Both the position numbers and the translations under genes were made by a program. Positions 8,728-17,158 of a stretch of 64,000 nucleotides of DNA are shown here, piece after piece (positions within the stretch are counted from its first letter, which is position 1; every line of letters starts with the position of its first letter). The notes below the pieces were generated by a model, which worked only from the letters and a program-made list of their open reading frames with translations, ran no database searches and had not been told where the DNA came from. Source of the stretch: Clostridium zeae (GTDB lineage Bacteria; Bacillota; Clostridia; Clostridiales; Clostridiaceae); NCBI RefSeq assembly GCF_017312485.1, contig NZ_BMBA01000002.1, forward strand, positions 672,635 through 736,634, given 5' to 3'.

Positions 8728-9591
8728 TTAAGATCCTACTATAGAATTTTTAAGCCAGTTATCATATAACCTTATTCCATCCTCTTTCCAGCTTTCAATT
8801 ATGTCATTACAGGGATTATTTTTTACAAAATAATTTTTTGGTATATTTATTGGTAACCCCTTGTTCAAATCTCTAAAATACTCATTTTTTAAAGTTTCCT
8901 TATGATATTCACAATGACCTAATATATACAAAGAATTGTCATCAATTATTACATACTCTCCTGCTTCATCTGATCTTGCAATAACCTTTAAAGCCTTGCA
9001 AGCTTCTACATCAGCACTTACTAGTTTTGTATGTCTAGAATGAGGAGCAAAAAGATTATTGCTTATACTTTCTAAAATCCAGTGGTTTTCTAATTTATTA
9101 TGGTCAAATATTCCAAAGACCTTATTATCACAAAGTTCTTTACGAATTCCATGATAATGATTTAATGCCGCTTGAGCTCCCCAACATATAAATATGGATT
9201 TTTTATTACTTTTCTTAGCAAAGTCAAGTATTTCATTTAATTCATCTATATAGGATACTTCTTGAAAATCTAACTTTTCTACAGGTGCTCCTGTTACAAT
9301 TAAACAATCCAATTCATTTTTTATATCGTTAAAAGCTTCGTAATTTTCGACTAAATATTCTTTTGGAACAGACTTGCATTCGTGTGTAACAAGCCTTATA
9401 AACTTAACCTCCATATTTAAAGAAGTTCTAGATAGCAATTCTAAAAGCTGCCTTTCTGTTTCATACTTATTTGGCATTAAATTTAGAATTCCTATTTTAG
9501 GTAAGTTCTTTTCAACTCTGTCTATTACAATATTTTTATTATATTTTATTAAATCTGCTCCCATTAATTTCGATTTACAGTATATAGTCAT
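8728..9591 (-). CDS. metA: Homoserine O-acyltransferase (MetA family, probably acetyl-CoA type)
   Basis: The enzyme acylates homoserine, the first committed step of methionine synthesis. The family signature LNLMPNKYETERQLLELL is near residues 36-51, the catalytic cysteine is Cys136 in FICWGAQAALNHYHGI, and the active-site His lies in LGHCEYHKETL. The motif TGAPVE places a Glu at residue 105; published work on Bacillus cereus MetA associates Glu at this position with acetyl-CoA use, and Gly with succinyl-CoA. Acetylation also suits the O-acetylhomoserine sulfhydrylase gene at 41.3-42.6 kb. The start is preceded by GAGGAGG 10 nt upstream. It is the first gene of metA-hom, behind a SAM-I riboswitch and terminator. 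Confidence 0.93.
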   Translation of the reverse strand: MTIYCKSKLMGADLIKYNKNIVIDRVEKNLPKIGILNLMPNKYETERQLLELLSRTSLNMEVKFIRLVTHECKSVPKEYLVENYEAFNDIKNELDCLIVTGAPVEKLDFQEVSYIDELNEILDFAKKSNKKSIFICWGAQAALNHYHGIRKELCDNKVFGIFDHNKLENHWILESISNNLFAPHSRHTKLVSADVEACKALKVIARSDEAGEYVIIDDNSLYILGHCEYHKETLKNEYFRDLNKGLPINIPKNYFVKNNPCNDIIESWKEDGIRLYDNWLKNSIVGS

Positions 9592-9657
9592 ACCTAGCTT
9601 ACCTCCTCAAATTTAAAATCTATATAAAATCGCTGTTGTATATTTAAAAGTTAATAA

Positions 9658-9704
9658 TAAAAAAGACTACCTAATATGATTTTTAAAAAATCATAGGCAG
9701 TCTT
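9658..9704 (-). terminator. Riboswitch-controlled intrinsic terminator upstream of metA
   Basis: A long hairpin (AGACTGCCTATGATTT pairing with an AAATCATATTAGGTAGTCT-type arm) is followed by six or more T residues on the minus strand, between the SAM-I aptamer and metA. It is the expected expression platform: SAM binding should favour this terminator. Confidence 0.85.
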
Positions 9705-9883
9705 CTATCAGAAAATAATCCGTTATTGATGTAACACTTCGGATTAAAACTTCATAGTTTCCAAACGAACTAGTACATCTCTAAAACTATCTCTATAAAA
9801 AAATAAAAACTATTTTTCTATAGAGATAGAGAAATAGCTTAAAAAACATTGCAAATATACAATTCCAATGTGTTTAGCATATA

Positions 9884-10000
9884 TCTATTATCTCTCAGGA
9901 ATATAATCCTGCAGGATTTAGCACAATTCTAGCTAATGACTGCTAGCTGTTGCTAGGCTTCAAAGGGCCAGTCCCTCCACCGTTCTTGATAAAAGACCTA
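9884..10000 (-). promoter_or_regulatory. SAM-I (S-box) riboswitch controlling metA-hom
   Basis: Read on the minus strand the element contains the S-box landmarks in order: TTATCAAGAACGGTGGAGGG, ACTGGCCC, GAAGCCTAGCAAC, a variable P3 hairpin, GTGCTAAATCCTGCAGGA and CTGAGAGATAA closing P1. Between the aptamer and metA lies a terminator, as in Bacillus and Clostridium S-box leaders, so high SAM should switch the operon off. Confidence 0.95.
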
Positions 10001-10023
10001 ACTATTCAATTATGTTTGCTCTA

Positions 10024-10051
10024 ATTATACAAGAAAAGTCTATATGTTCAA
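10024..10051 (-). promoter_or_regulatory. Predicted sigma-A promoter of the metA-hom operon
   Basis: TTGAAC, a 16-bp spacer and TATAAT lie on the minus strand about 20 nt upstream of the S-box aptamer, giving a start of transcription near 10017. Confidence 0.6.
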
Positions 10052-10062
10052 ATATCCAATTA

Positions 10063-10115
10063 GGATAATAGGAGTGAAACCGCAAGACTATAACTCTGAT
10101 TTTCTCCTATTATCT
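10063..10115 (-). terminator. Long hairpin after kimA, possible terminator
   Basis: GATAATAGGAG at one side and CTCCTATTATC at the other form a 11-15 bp stem around a loop of about 25 nt, just beyond the kimA stop codon. There is no clean T run, so termination is only a suggestion. Confidence 0.35.
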
Positions 10116-10146
10116 CTATTTTTTATCACTTTTCTCTTTTTTTCTA

Positions 10147-12135
10147 TTAATTGCTTTCTTTACTATTCTTATCAGTTTGCTCAGTTTTTTCACTTTCACA
10201 CTTTTTTTCTTGAGCTTTTTCTGCATCTCTGCACTTAAAACATTCTTTATCAGTATACTCTTCTAATACTTTTTCCATGTTTTCAGTATCATAATCATCT
10301 TCTATAATAAACGGAACAGATATAACAGCTATGTTCCTTCTCTTAAGTAATGTACTTCTTAAGAACATTGCAGTTTGGTTATGCAGTGCATTTCCCCACC
10401 ATTTTTCTGCATTAAACTGAGGTATAACAACAGTAACCATATCTTTTTTACTTTGTCTGAAGTTGCCATTTTCAATAAAATCAACTAATGGATTAACAAC
10501 TTCTCTATAATCAACTTCTCTAACTATAAGAGGAATTCCCATTTCATATTTATCCCATTTTTCTTTAAGCTTAGCTGTTTCCTCTTCATCAGTAGATGCA
10601 TGGAAAGCAGTTATATCATCAGATAAACACTTTGCATAGTTTATTGTTTTTACAACAGCCTCATTTAAAGCTCCTACTGGAACGATAAATCTTTTAGCAG
10701 CATTACTATTAAATACTGGGAAGTAGTTATTATCTAAACTTAATTGTCTAGCCACTTTAGCGTAATGTCTTCTTATTCTTTTCATAAGAAGCATTAATGA
10801 TGGGATAAGTATTATAACTACCCATGCTCCATGCTTAAACTTAACTATAGATATCACGATCAAAGTTATAAATGTTATTGTAGCTCCTAAACCATTTATA
10901 AAAGCTTTATGCTTCCAACCTGGTGCTTTTGTTCTTACCCATCTCATTACCATACCACTTTGAGATAAAGTAAAGGATATAAATACTCCAATAGCATATA
11001 GAGGTAACATTAAGTGATTTTCACCCTTAAATACAATAACCAATATAGCTGCTGCAACTGCAAGTAATATTATACCATTTGAGAAGCTTAACCTATCTCC
11101 TCTTTTAGCGAACTGTCTTGGTGCAAATCCATCCTTAGCTATAAAAGAAAGCAATAATGGAAAATCTGAAAAAGCTGTATTTGCAGCCATTATAAGGATC
11201 AAAGTAGTTGCAAATTGCATTACGAAGAACAATAAACTATTTTGTCCAAAAACTTGGCCAGCAATTTGGGATATAACTGTTCTATCTCCACCTGCTGTTG
11301 TATGATAAATAGTTGAAAGGTATGATACACCTCCAAATATAATCACAACTATTAGGAATAATAAGCTTAGAACTCTTTTTGCATTCTTAGTTGCAGGTGC
11401 CTTGAAGTTAGCAACTCCATCACTAACTGCTTCGATACCTGTAAGAGCTGTACAACCTGCTGCGAAAGCTCTTAAGAATAAGAATAGTGTCATATCTCCA
11501 ATTGTATTTTGCATTTGTGCTACTTGAGCTGTTTCAACAGGAACATATCCATATATAAGATACTTAATAACACCAACTGCTATCATTAATAAACTAATAA
11601 ACAAAAAGAAGTATGTAGGCACACTGAATAACTTAGCTGATTCCCTAACTCCTCTTAAATTTCCAACAGTCATTATAGTTATTATAAGTAAAGTTAACGG
11701 AACTCTAAATTCTAAAAGTGCTGGAAAAGCTGAAGTAATTGCTGCAACTCCAGCAGTGGAACTTACTGCCACAGTCAATATGTAATCAGTGGTTAGTGAT
11801 GCACCAGCTAATAAACTTGGTGTTACACCTAAGTTCTCTCTCGAAACAATATATGAACCCCCACCTTTAGGGTAGCTATCGATAGTTTGTCTATAAGAAA
11901 AAATCAAGATACACAACAATGCAATTATTGCCGCAGTAACATATATTAAGTACTTGTATGAAAGTATACCCATTACTGGAATGAGCACTATTAGTATTTC
12001 TTCACAAGCATATGCGACTGAAGAAATTGCATCAGATGATAGTATTGGAAGACCTCTGAATACACTAAACTTTTCATGTGTGATTTGTGATGATTTTAAG
12101 GGCTCACCAATTACCTTTCTTTTTATCTTTTCCAT
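10147..12135 (-). CDS. APC-family transporter, KimA/YdaO-like potassium importer
   Basis: This membrane protein of 662 residues has about twelve transmembrane helices in the first 460 residues and a soluble C-terminal domain. The N-terminal SVFRGLPILSSDAISSVAYA and YPKGGGSYIVSRENLG closely resemble Bacillus subtilis KimA (YdaO), a K+/H+ symporter inhibited by c-di-AMP. The C-terminal cytoplasmic part (about residues 470-630) resembles the universal-stress-like domain of that family, and the last 30 residues are charged with two Cys residues. Start 12135 follows GGGAGAGG. The gene is monocistronic. The c-di-AMP (ydaO) riboswitch often found before such genes is not recognisable in the AT-rich DNA upstream. 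Transport of an amino acid instead of potassium cannot be excluded. Confidence 0.75.
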   Translation of the reverse strand: MEKIKRKVIGEPLKSSQITHEKFSVFRGLPILSSDAISSVAYACEEILIVLIPVMGILSYKYLIYVTAAIIALLCILIFSYRQTIDSYPKGGGSYIVSRENLGVTPSLLAGASLTTDYILTVAVSSTAGVAAITSAFPALLEFRVPLTLLIITIMTVGNLRGVRESAKLFSVPTYFFLFISLLMIAVGVIKYLIYGYVPVETAQVAQMQNTIGDMTLFLFLRAFAAGCTALTGIEAVSDGVANFKAPATKNAKRVLSLLFLIVVIIFGGVSYLSTIYHTTAGGDRTVISQIAGQVFGQNSLLFFVMQFATTLILIMAANTAFSDFPLLLSFIAKDGFAPRQFAKRGDRLSFSNGIILLAVAAAILVIVFKGENHLMLPLYAIGVFISFTLSQSGMVMRWVRTKAPGWKHKAFINGLGATITFITLIVISIVKFKHGAWVVIILIPSLMLLMKRIRRHYAKVARQLSLDNNYFPVFNSNAAKRFIVPVGALNEAVVKTINYAKCLSDDITAFHASTDEEETAKLKEKWDKYEMGIPLIVREVDYREVVNPLVDFIENGNFRQSKKDMVTVVIPQFNAEKWWGNALHNQTAMFLRSTLLKRRNIAVISVPFIIEDDYDTENMEKVLEEYTDKECFKCRDAEKAQEKKCESEKTEQTDKNSKESN

Positions 12136-12662
12136 AAGAATCCTCTCCCGAAAATATTTCTAAATAATTAATGGAACAATTTTGTATTATATCAGTGTGT
12201 GCTATAAGCTTCAAATTCTTTAAATTGATTTAAATTCATAATATATTAACATATTGTAAGATGTGATGATTCTATTTATGCTAATTACCTATTTATAGTC
12301 GAAAACCGTCCAATATAGCCAAATTTAGCATGTACTATTTTTTTGTATTTTCATAATTTTATATCAAATAATCTTATTTAAGTTATAATATACTATTTGC
12401 AGACACATTTTTTAATAGATGTAAACATTTAACCAATTGATATCAGCTAGTTGTACTTTTTCCCATACTTATTATATAATTAAATAATTAATAAAAGCAG
12501 CCCATTTATAAAATAATAACATTAATTTAATTTTCTTTTTGTATATGAAGTATAATTAAGATTAAGTGTCTTTATTTTATGTTAAATATTAGAATTTATT
12601 TATCTTAATATTATATAACATAGTTTTATGATCTTATTTCATAAAAAAGAGGTGATACAGAT
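12136..12662. other. AT-rich divergent intergenic region
   Basis: This region separates the kimA-like gene from the plus-strand phosphatase and must hold both promoters. It is extremely AT-rich with several TATAAT-like sequences; I saw no GC-rich structured leader, no riboswitch and no small gene. Confidence 0.5.
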
Positions 12663-13274
12663 ATGATTATTTATTTAATAAGGCATGGCCAAACAGAATG
12701 GAATCAGAGCTTTAGATATCAAGGAAGTAAAGATGAGGAATTAAATTCTAAAGGACTAGACCAAGCTAATAATATTGCTGAAACTTTAAAAAATTGTGCT
12801 ATTAGCAAAATATATTCGAGCCCTTTAAAAAGAGCTCTAAAAACTTCAGAACCTCTTGCTAACAAGCTTAGCATTAATGTGGATATTATAAATGAATTTA
12901 AAGAGATCAATCTTGGTAAGTGGGAAGGGAAAACCTGGGATGAAATAAAAATTGAGTATAAAGAATTTTTAGAAACTTGGTCTAAAGATATTGCTGGTAT
13001 TGCTCCCCCTGAGGGTGAATCTTACCTAGAGCTTAAAGAACGAGTTTTTAATGCACTCTATTCTCTTTTACCTAACAATAATAGTAATATAGCCATGGTA
13101 TCTCACGGTGCAGTTATTAAAGTAATTTTATGCACTATTTTACAAATACCTCTTCAAAACAGAGCCGCACTAGACATTCCAAACGGAAGTATAGCCGTGA
13201 TAGAATATCTTGAAGACAAAAATTCCTTTAGAGTATTAGCTGTAAATTCAAACTTTAACTTTGCTGAAAATTAG
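12663..13274 (+). CDS. Histidine phosphatase family protein (phosphoglycerate mutase-like)
   Basis: The protein of 203 residues begins MIIYLIRHGQTEWN; RHG near residue 7 carries the phospho-accepting histidine. SSPLKRALKTSEPLA, the acidic ELREINLGKWEG-like segment (here EFKEINLGKWEGKTWDE) and MVSHGAVIK with the second catalytic His complete the fold. Members include cofactor-dependent phosphoglycerate mutases, alpha-ribazole phosphatase (CobC) and broad phosphatases. No cobalamin genes are nearby, so the substrate is undecided. The start follows GAGGTG by 9 nt. It is a single gene ending at a terminator shared with the convergent helicase gene. Confidence 0.85.
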   Translation: MIIYLIRHGQTEWNQSFRYQGSKDEELNSKGLDQANNIAETLKNCAISKIYSSPLKRALKTSEPLANKLSINVDIINEFKEINLGKWEGKTWDEIKIEYKEFLETWSKDIAGIAPPEGESYLELKERVFNALYSLLPNNNSNIAMVSHGAVIKVILCTILQIPLQNRAALDIPNGSIAVIEYLEDKNSFRVLAVNSNFNFAEN

Positions 13275-13317
13275 AAATATTTCAATATAAATTCTTTTTC
13301 ACCCCATCTTCCTTTAC

Positions 13318-13358
13318 AAAAATAGCCTAATGATTGTGCTAAATCATTAGGCTGTTTC
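13318..13358. terminator. Bidirectional terminator between phosphatase and helicase genes
   Basis: The stem AGCCTAATGATT / AATCATTAGGCT with a 6-nt loop is flanked by A and T runs on each side, serving two convergent genes. Confidence 0.85.
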
Positions 13359-15112
13359 TATAAGTTTAATAGTATCTTATTAATTTCTTCACTTACATTT
13401 TTTCTTTCTTCATACACCCATTCTTCATCAAATTCAAGCTTAAAATTTCTTGAGAAGGAGTAGTACAAATTAATTTTTTGATAATAATTCTCCAATTCCT
13501 TCAAGTCATAAAACTTAAGACCTGGCTTTGTAAGTGTATTACTTTTAGCCACAAAATGCTCATCCACATAATTTATAAAAGCTTTCATTATATCCTCATT
13601 TGATATATCTATCGGAATTCTCATAAGCTTCCATTGCTTTTCTTCTGGTATCTTATAGCTTTTTACAGCATCAAGGATAACTAAATATTCACTAACATCC
13701 ATTTTTCTATAATAATGTAGTTTTTCCTTTTTTGTACTCCACAAAGCTAATTTTTCCCTTAAAGATAAGCTTTTTATTTTTAGTATTTCTTCGCTTGGTC
13801 CTAGAACTGCTTCTTCTATTACTTGATCTTCTACTAAAAGGTTTTCTTCTATAAAATTCTGGTTATTTCCACTGCAAGCAACGAAGCCTTCATCGTAAAT
13901 TCCTTTTCTTCCTGCTCTACCGCCTATTTGCTTTACTTCCTGACTTTTTAGGAATCTAATTTCATTTCCATCAAACTTCTTTATATCCATGAATACTATT
14001 CTTTTTATTGGAAGATTAACCCCCATCCCTATAGCATCAGTAGATATCAAGATTTTACTACTTCCGCTTATAAAACTTTCATATTGCTTTCTTCTTACTT
14101 CAGGTGGGAGATCCCCATATATTAAGCTGGCCCTCATCCCCAGAGAAGAGTAATGCATTCCAAGCTCTAATACTCTCTTCTTCGAAAATACAACTAGTGC
14201 ATCACCTGGATTAATGTCTTTTAATGTGAAAGCTTTCTCATCTACTATCAACGGAATCTGTCTTTTATATTCAATTATCTCATATTCATCTTCACAATCT
14301 TCTAGTATTTCAAGCAAAAGTTCTTTTGAATTTTTTGCACCGCAGACATGTATTTCCTTACATCTAAGCCCTAGCAATGCTCGAGTCCAGGCAGCCCCTC
14401 TCTGATCATCATCTATCATTTGAATCTCGTCTATTATAGCTATCTCATATTGTTCATTTATATCAAGCTTCTCTATTGTGCAAGAAATATGTTTCGCATC
14501 TTCATGTATTATTTCTTCTTCTCCAGTTATAAGATTGCACTTTATGCCTTCATTGTTAAGTCTTTCATAATTTTCTAATGCTAATATTCTTAAAGGAGAC
14601 AAGTATATTCCTTTTTCACATTGCTTTAATCTTTGCATTGAATTATAGGTTTTTCCAGTATTAGTGTCTCCAAGATGTAAAAATATTTTTCTTTTTATAG
14701 CTCTTGCTCTCCTATATTCATCCTTAGGATTTCTAGGAAATACTTCATCAAACTCCTGTGATATTATCTTAGGTATATGTTCAGCAATAAGTACGCTTAT
14801 AATCCCTGAGCTAACATAGCTTTCAAAATTATTTCTTACAATTGAATAAAAATCAAAAGATGAATTATTCTTTTTATTATAATCCTCAAGAAGTCTCTCA
14901 GAAATATAATTTAAAACATCAACATATCCATCATAAACTTTATCATAATCCCTAAGCTCCTCTCTTCTAAACTGGCTTAGCTCCTTAAGCTTTTTTCTAA
15001 CTGAAGCTTCATGTTCCCATAATGCATTAGTTTTAGTATGTCTTACTATTTCATCAATTTGTTGAATTTGATTCTTTATCTTTCTAAAATTTCTCTCATC
15101 TGCTCTCTTCAT
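13358..15112 (-). CDS. Suv3-like superfamily 2 RNA helicase
   Basis: This is a 584-residue ATP-dependent helicase. Walker A is GDTNTGKT at residues 148-155, the DEAH-type box is DEIQ at 228-231, motif VI is QIGGRAGRKG at about 395-404, and the helicase C-terminal domain contains DAIGMGVNLPIKRIVFMD. The combination of GDTNTGKT, DEIQ and a Suv3-type C-terminal domain matches the Suv3 family of mitochondrial and some bacterial RNA helicases, which act in RNA decay. The first 130 residues are a charged helical region with no recognised domain. There is no strong ribosome-binding site before the ATG at 15112, so the start is moderately certain. No partner nuclease gene is adjacent. Confidence 0.8.
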   Translation of the reverse strand: MKRADERNFRKIKNQIQQIDEIVRHTKTNALWEHEASVRKKLKELSQFRREELRDYDKVYDGYVDVLNYISERLLEDYNKKNNSSFDFYSIVRNNFESYVSSGIISVLIAEHIPKIISQEFDEVFPRNPKDEYRRARAIKRKIFLHLGDTNTGKTYNSMQRLKQCEKGIYLSPLRILALENYERLNNEGIKCNLITGEEEIIHEDAKHISCTIEKLDINEQYEIAIIDEIQMIDDDQRGAAWTRALLGLRCKEIHVCGAKNSKELLLEILEDCEDEYEIIEYKRQIPLIVDEKAFTLKDINPGDALVVFSKKRVLELGMHYSSLGMRASLIYGDLPPEVRRKQYESFISGSSKILISTDAIGMGVNLPIKRIVFMDIKKFDGNEIRFLKSQEVKQIGGRAGRKGIYDEGFVACSGNNQNFIEENLLVEDQVIEEAVLGPSEEILKIKSLSLREKLALWSTKKEKLHYYRKMDVSEYLVILDAVKSYKIPEEKQWKLMRIPIDISNEDIMKAFINYVDEHFVAKSNTLTKPGLKFYDLKELENYYQKINLYYSFSRNFKLEFDEEWVYEERKNVSEEINKILLNL

Positions 15113-15515
15113 CTAATTTACCCCTATGCTTACGGTGTAACCCGCATTTTCCCTATAAATTGTTATATTGTTATATTCTAATATTCTCACAAATACTTAA
15201 TTGCTAATTTACTAATTTGATCAAATATTTGTTGCACAAGTCTCATACTCATTATATAAATACTTAGCTACTGCTTTAATACTATTTTATCAAGTTTTCC
15301 CATTAGAAATCAACTTCCTGAATTTATAAACCAATATGCTTTACACTGTCTTATTTCAATCTTTAAAACATAACTTAACCTATGATCTACAATCAATAAT
15401 ATTATTAAGCCCAAATAATAAATTCACAACAGTTCTAATTTCCCACAAATTTAAACTTTCAATACTCTTAAATATAAGTTTAGGCTGAGAAAAAAATTCT
15501 CAGCCTTAATTTAAA
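15113..15515. other. Intergenic region with one hairpin
   Basis: AT-rich DNA upstream of the helicase gene. The only clear structure is AGGCTGAGAA / TTCTCAGCCT at 15482-15506, a probable terminator of the FAD dehydrogenase gene, though its T run is weak. No gene was seen. Confidence 0.45.
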
Positions 15516-16919
15516 CTATTCTTCACATAGGTATCTTCCCATTAGTATTCCCATCACTGAGGCCATCATAAGTCCTCTTGTCCAGCCGCTGGAGTCTCCT
15601 AAACAGTGAAGATTTTTTATATTTGTTTCAAATCTTTCATCTAAATTAATCTTGTTGCTGTAAAACTTTATTTCAGGTCCATATAATAAAGTTTCACTAC
15701 TTGCAAAACCAGGAACTACAACATTCATAGCTTGTATAAAATTAAGTATGTTGGTCATAGTTCTATAAGGGATAGCTGAAGTTAAATCTCCTGCTACCGC
15801 ATCTGGCAATGTATATCTAACATTTGATCTATCTAGTTCATAGTCCCAAGTTCTTTTTCCGTCTAATATGTCACCATATCTTTGAACTAAAATCTTTCCA
15901 TTACCAAGCATGTTTACAAGTTGAGCTACTTTTTTACCATATTCTATAGGTTGATTAAATGGTTTTGAAAAATTATGAGAACTTAGTATAGCTAAGTTTG
16001 TATTATTTGATTTCTTTTCTTTAAATGAATGACCATTAACTATCGCTATATTATCATCATAATTCTCTTGAGCAACAAAGCCTCCTGGATTTTGACAGAA
16101 GGTTCTAACCTTATTTTTGAAGGGTGCCGGATAACCTATGAGTTTTGATTCATAAAGCACTTCATTAACTTTTTCCATTACTTCATTTCTTAATTCCACA
16201 CGAACTCCTATATCAACAGTTCCTGCATAATGGTTTATGTCATGCTTAACACACATATCATTAAGCCAGTCAGCACCCTTTCTTCCAGTGCCAACGATAA
16301 TTTTATCTCCAAATACATCTTCATCTTTTGATTTTGTCATAGCGTCTGTGATTTTTATTCCTTTAGCTTCCCCATCTTCTATTATTAAATCTGTCACTAA
16401 AGTGTCAAACCTTATTTCTATTCCTGCTTCTATTAAATAGTTTTCTATTCTATAATAAAGTTCATGAGCTTTTTCAGTTCCAAGGTGCCTAATAGGACAA
16501 TCAACTAGCTTTAACCCTGCTTCTATAGCTTTTCTTCTTATTTCTTTTACTTCTTCCTCATGACCAAGTCCTTCAATTTTTGGATCAGCTCCAAATTCTA
16601 AATATATATTATCAGTATAATCTATAAATTGTTGTGCTACATTTGCTCCTATAAGGTCTGGAAGATCTCCACCCACTTCGTAGCTTAGAGATAACTTTCC
16701 ATCTGAAAAGGCTCCAGCTCCAGAAAATCCTGTAGTTATATGACAATAAGGCTTACAATTTACACAGTATTTTGTTTTTTCTTTTGGACAATGTCTCTTA
16801 TCTACACTTTTTCCCTTTTCAACAATTAAGATTTTCTTATCTTTGTTTTGTCTTACTAGTTCTAATGCTGTAAATACTCCTGATGGACCTGCACCTACAA
16901 TAATGATATCATATTTCAT
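15516..16919 (-). CDS. FAD-dependent dehydrogenase (COG2509-like)
   Basis: The N-terminal KYDIIIVGAGPSGVFTALEL is a dinucleotide-binding fold, followed by a Cys-rich segment CPKEKTKYCVNCKPYC and TGFSGAGAFSDGKL. These are hallmarks of a family of uncharacterised FAD-dependent dehydrogenases in anaerobes, related to electron-transfer flavoproteins. A second FAD-binding segment is GRKGADWL, and the C-terminus HCLGDSSGWTRGLMMASVMG closes the FAD site. I choose 16919 (MKYDII) because AGGAGG lies 9 nt before it; upstream TTG and ATG codons overlap the Shine-Dalgarno. About 467 residues. It stands alone. The substrate and electron partner are unknown. Confidence 0.8.
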   Translation of the reverse strand: MKYDIIIVGAGPSGVFTALELVRQNKDKKILIVEKGKSVDKRHCPKEKTKYCVNCKPYCHITTGFSGAGAFSDGKLSLSYEVGGDLPDLIGANVAQQFIDYTDNIYLEFGADPKIEGLGHEEEVKEIRRKAIEAGLKLVDCPIRHLGTEKAHELYYRIENYLIEAGIEIRFDTLVTDLIIEDGEAKGIKITDAMTKSKDEDVFGDKIIVGTGRKGADWLNDMCVKHDINHYAGTVDIGVRVELRNEVMEKVNEVLYESKLIGYPAPFKNKVRTFCQNPGGFVAQENYDDNIAIVNGHSFKEKKSNNTNLAILSSHNFSKPFNQPIEYGKKVAQLVNMLGNGKILVQRYGDILDGKRTWDYELDRSNVRYTLPDAVAGDLTSAIPYRTMTNILNFIQAMNVVVPGFASSETLLYGPEIKFYSNKINLDERFETNIKNLHCLGDSSGWTRGLMMASVMGILMGRYLCEE

Positions 16920-17158
16920 AATAACCATCCTCCTCAAAATAACTGATGACTGTATTTTTACTTATAGCCAAGAGCTTTTTACGGTAGCTCGGTAGATACA
17001 TCTAGCCCATATTACTAGATTTATATAAGTGAACATTGTTAAATTTATAGACAATAATATTCTTCCCAATACGAAAGTTTACAACAAATTCTTAAGAAAT
17101 ACAACAGTTTTATTTAGAAGTAAATGTTAATTTTTTATTACTTTTACATTTTACTTAA

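Noticed and set aside
9374-9616. Plus-strand ORF opposite metA
   Set aside because: Antisense to a well-supported gene and without start signals.
10044-10238. Plus-strand ORF opposite the kimA-like gene end
   Set aside because: It overlaps the long kimA-like gene antisense, has no ribosome-binding site, and its composition reflects the opposite strand.
12136-12662. Possible c-di-AMP (ydaO) riboswitch upstream of the kimA-like gene
   Set aside because: The region is almost all A and T and lacks the GC-rich conserved segments of that aptamer.
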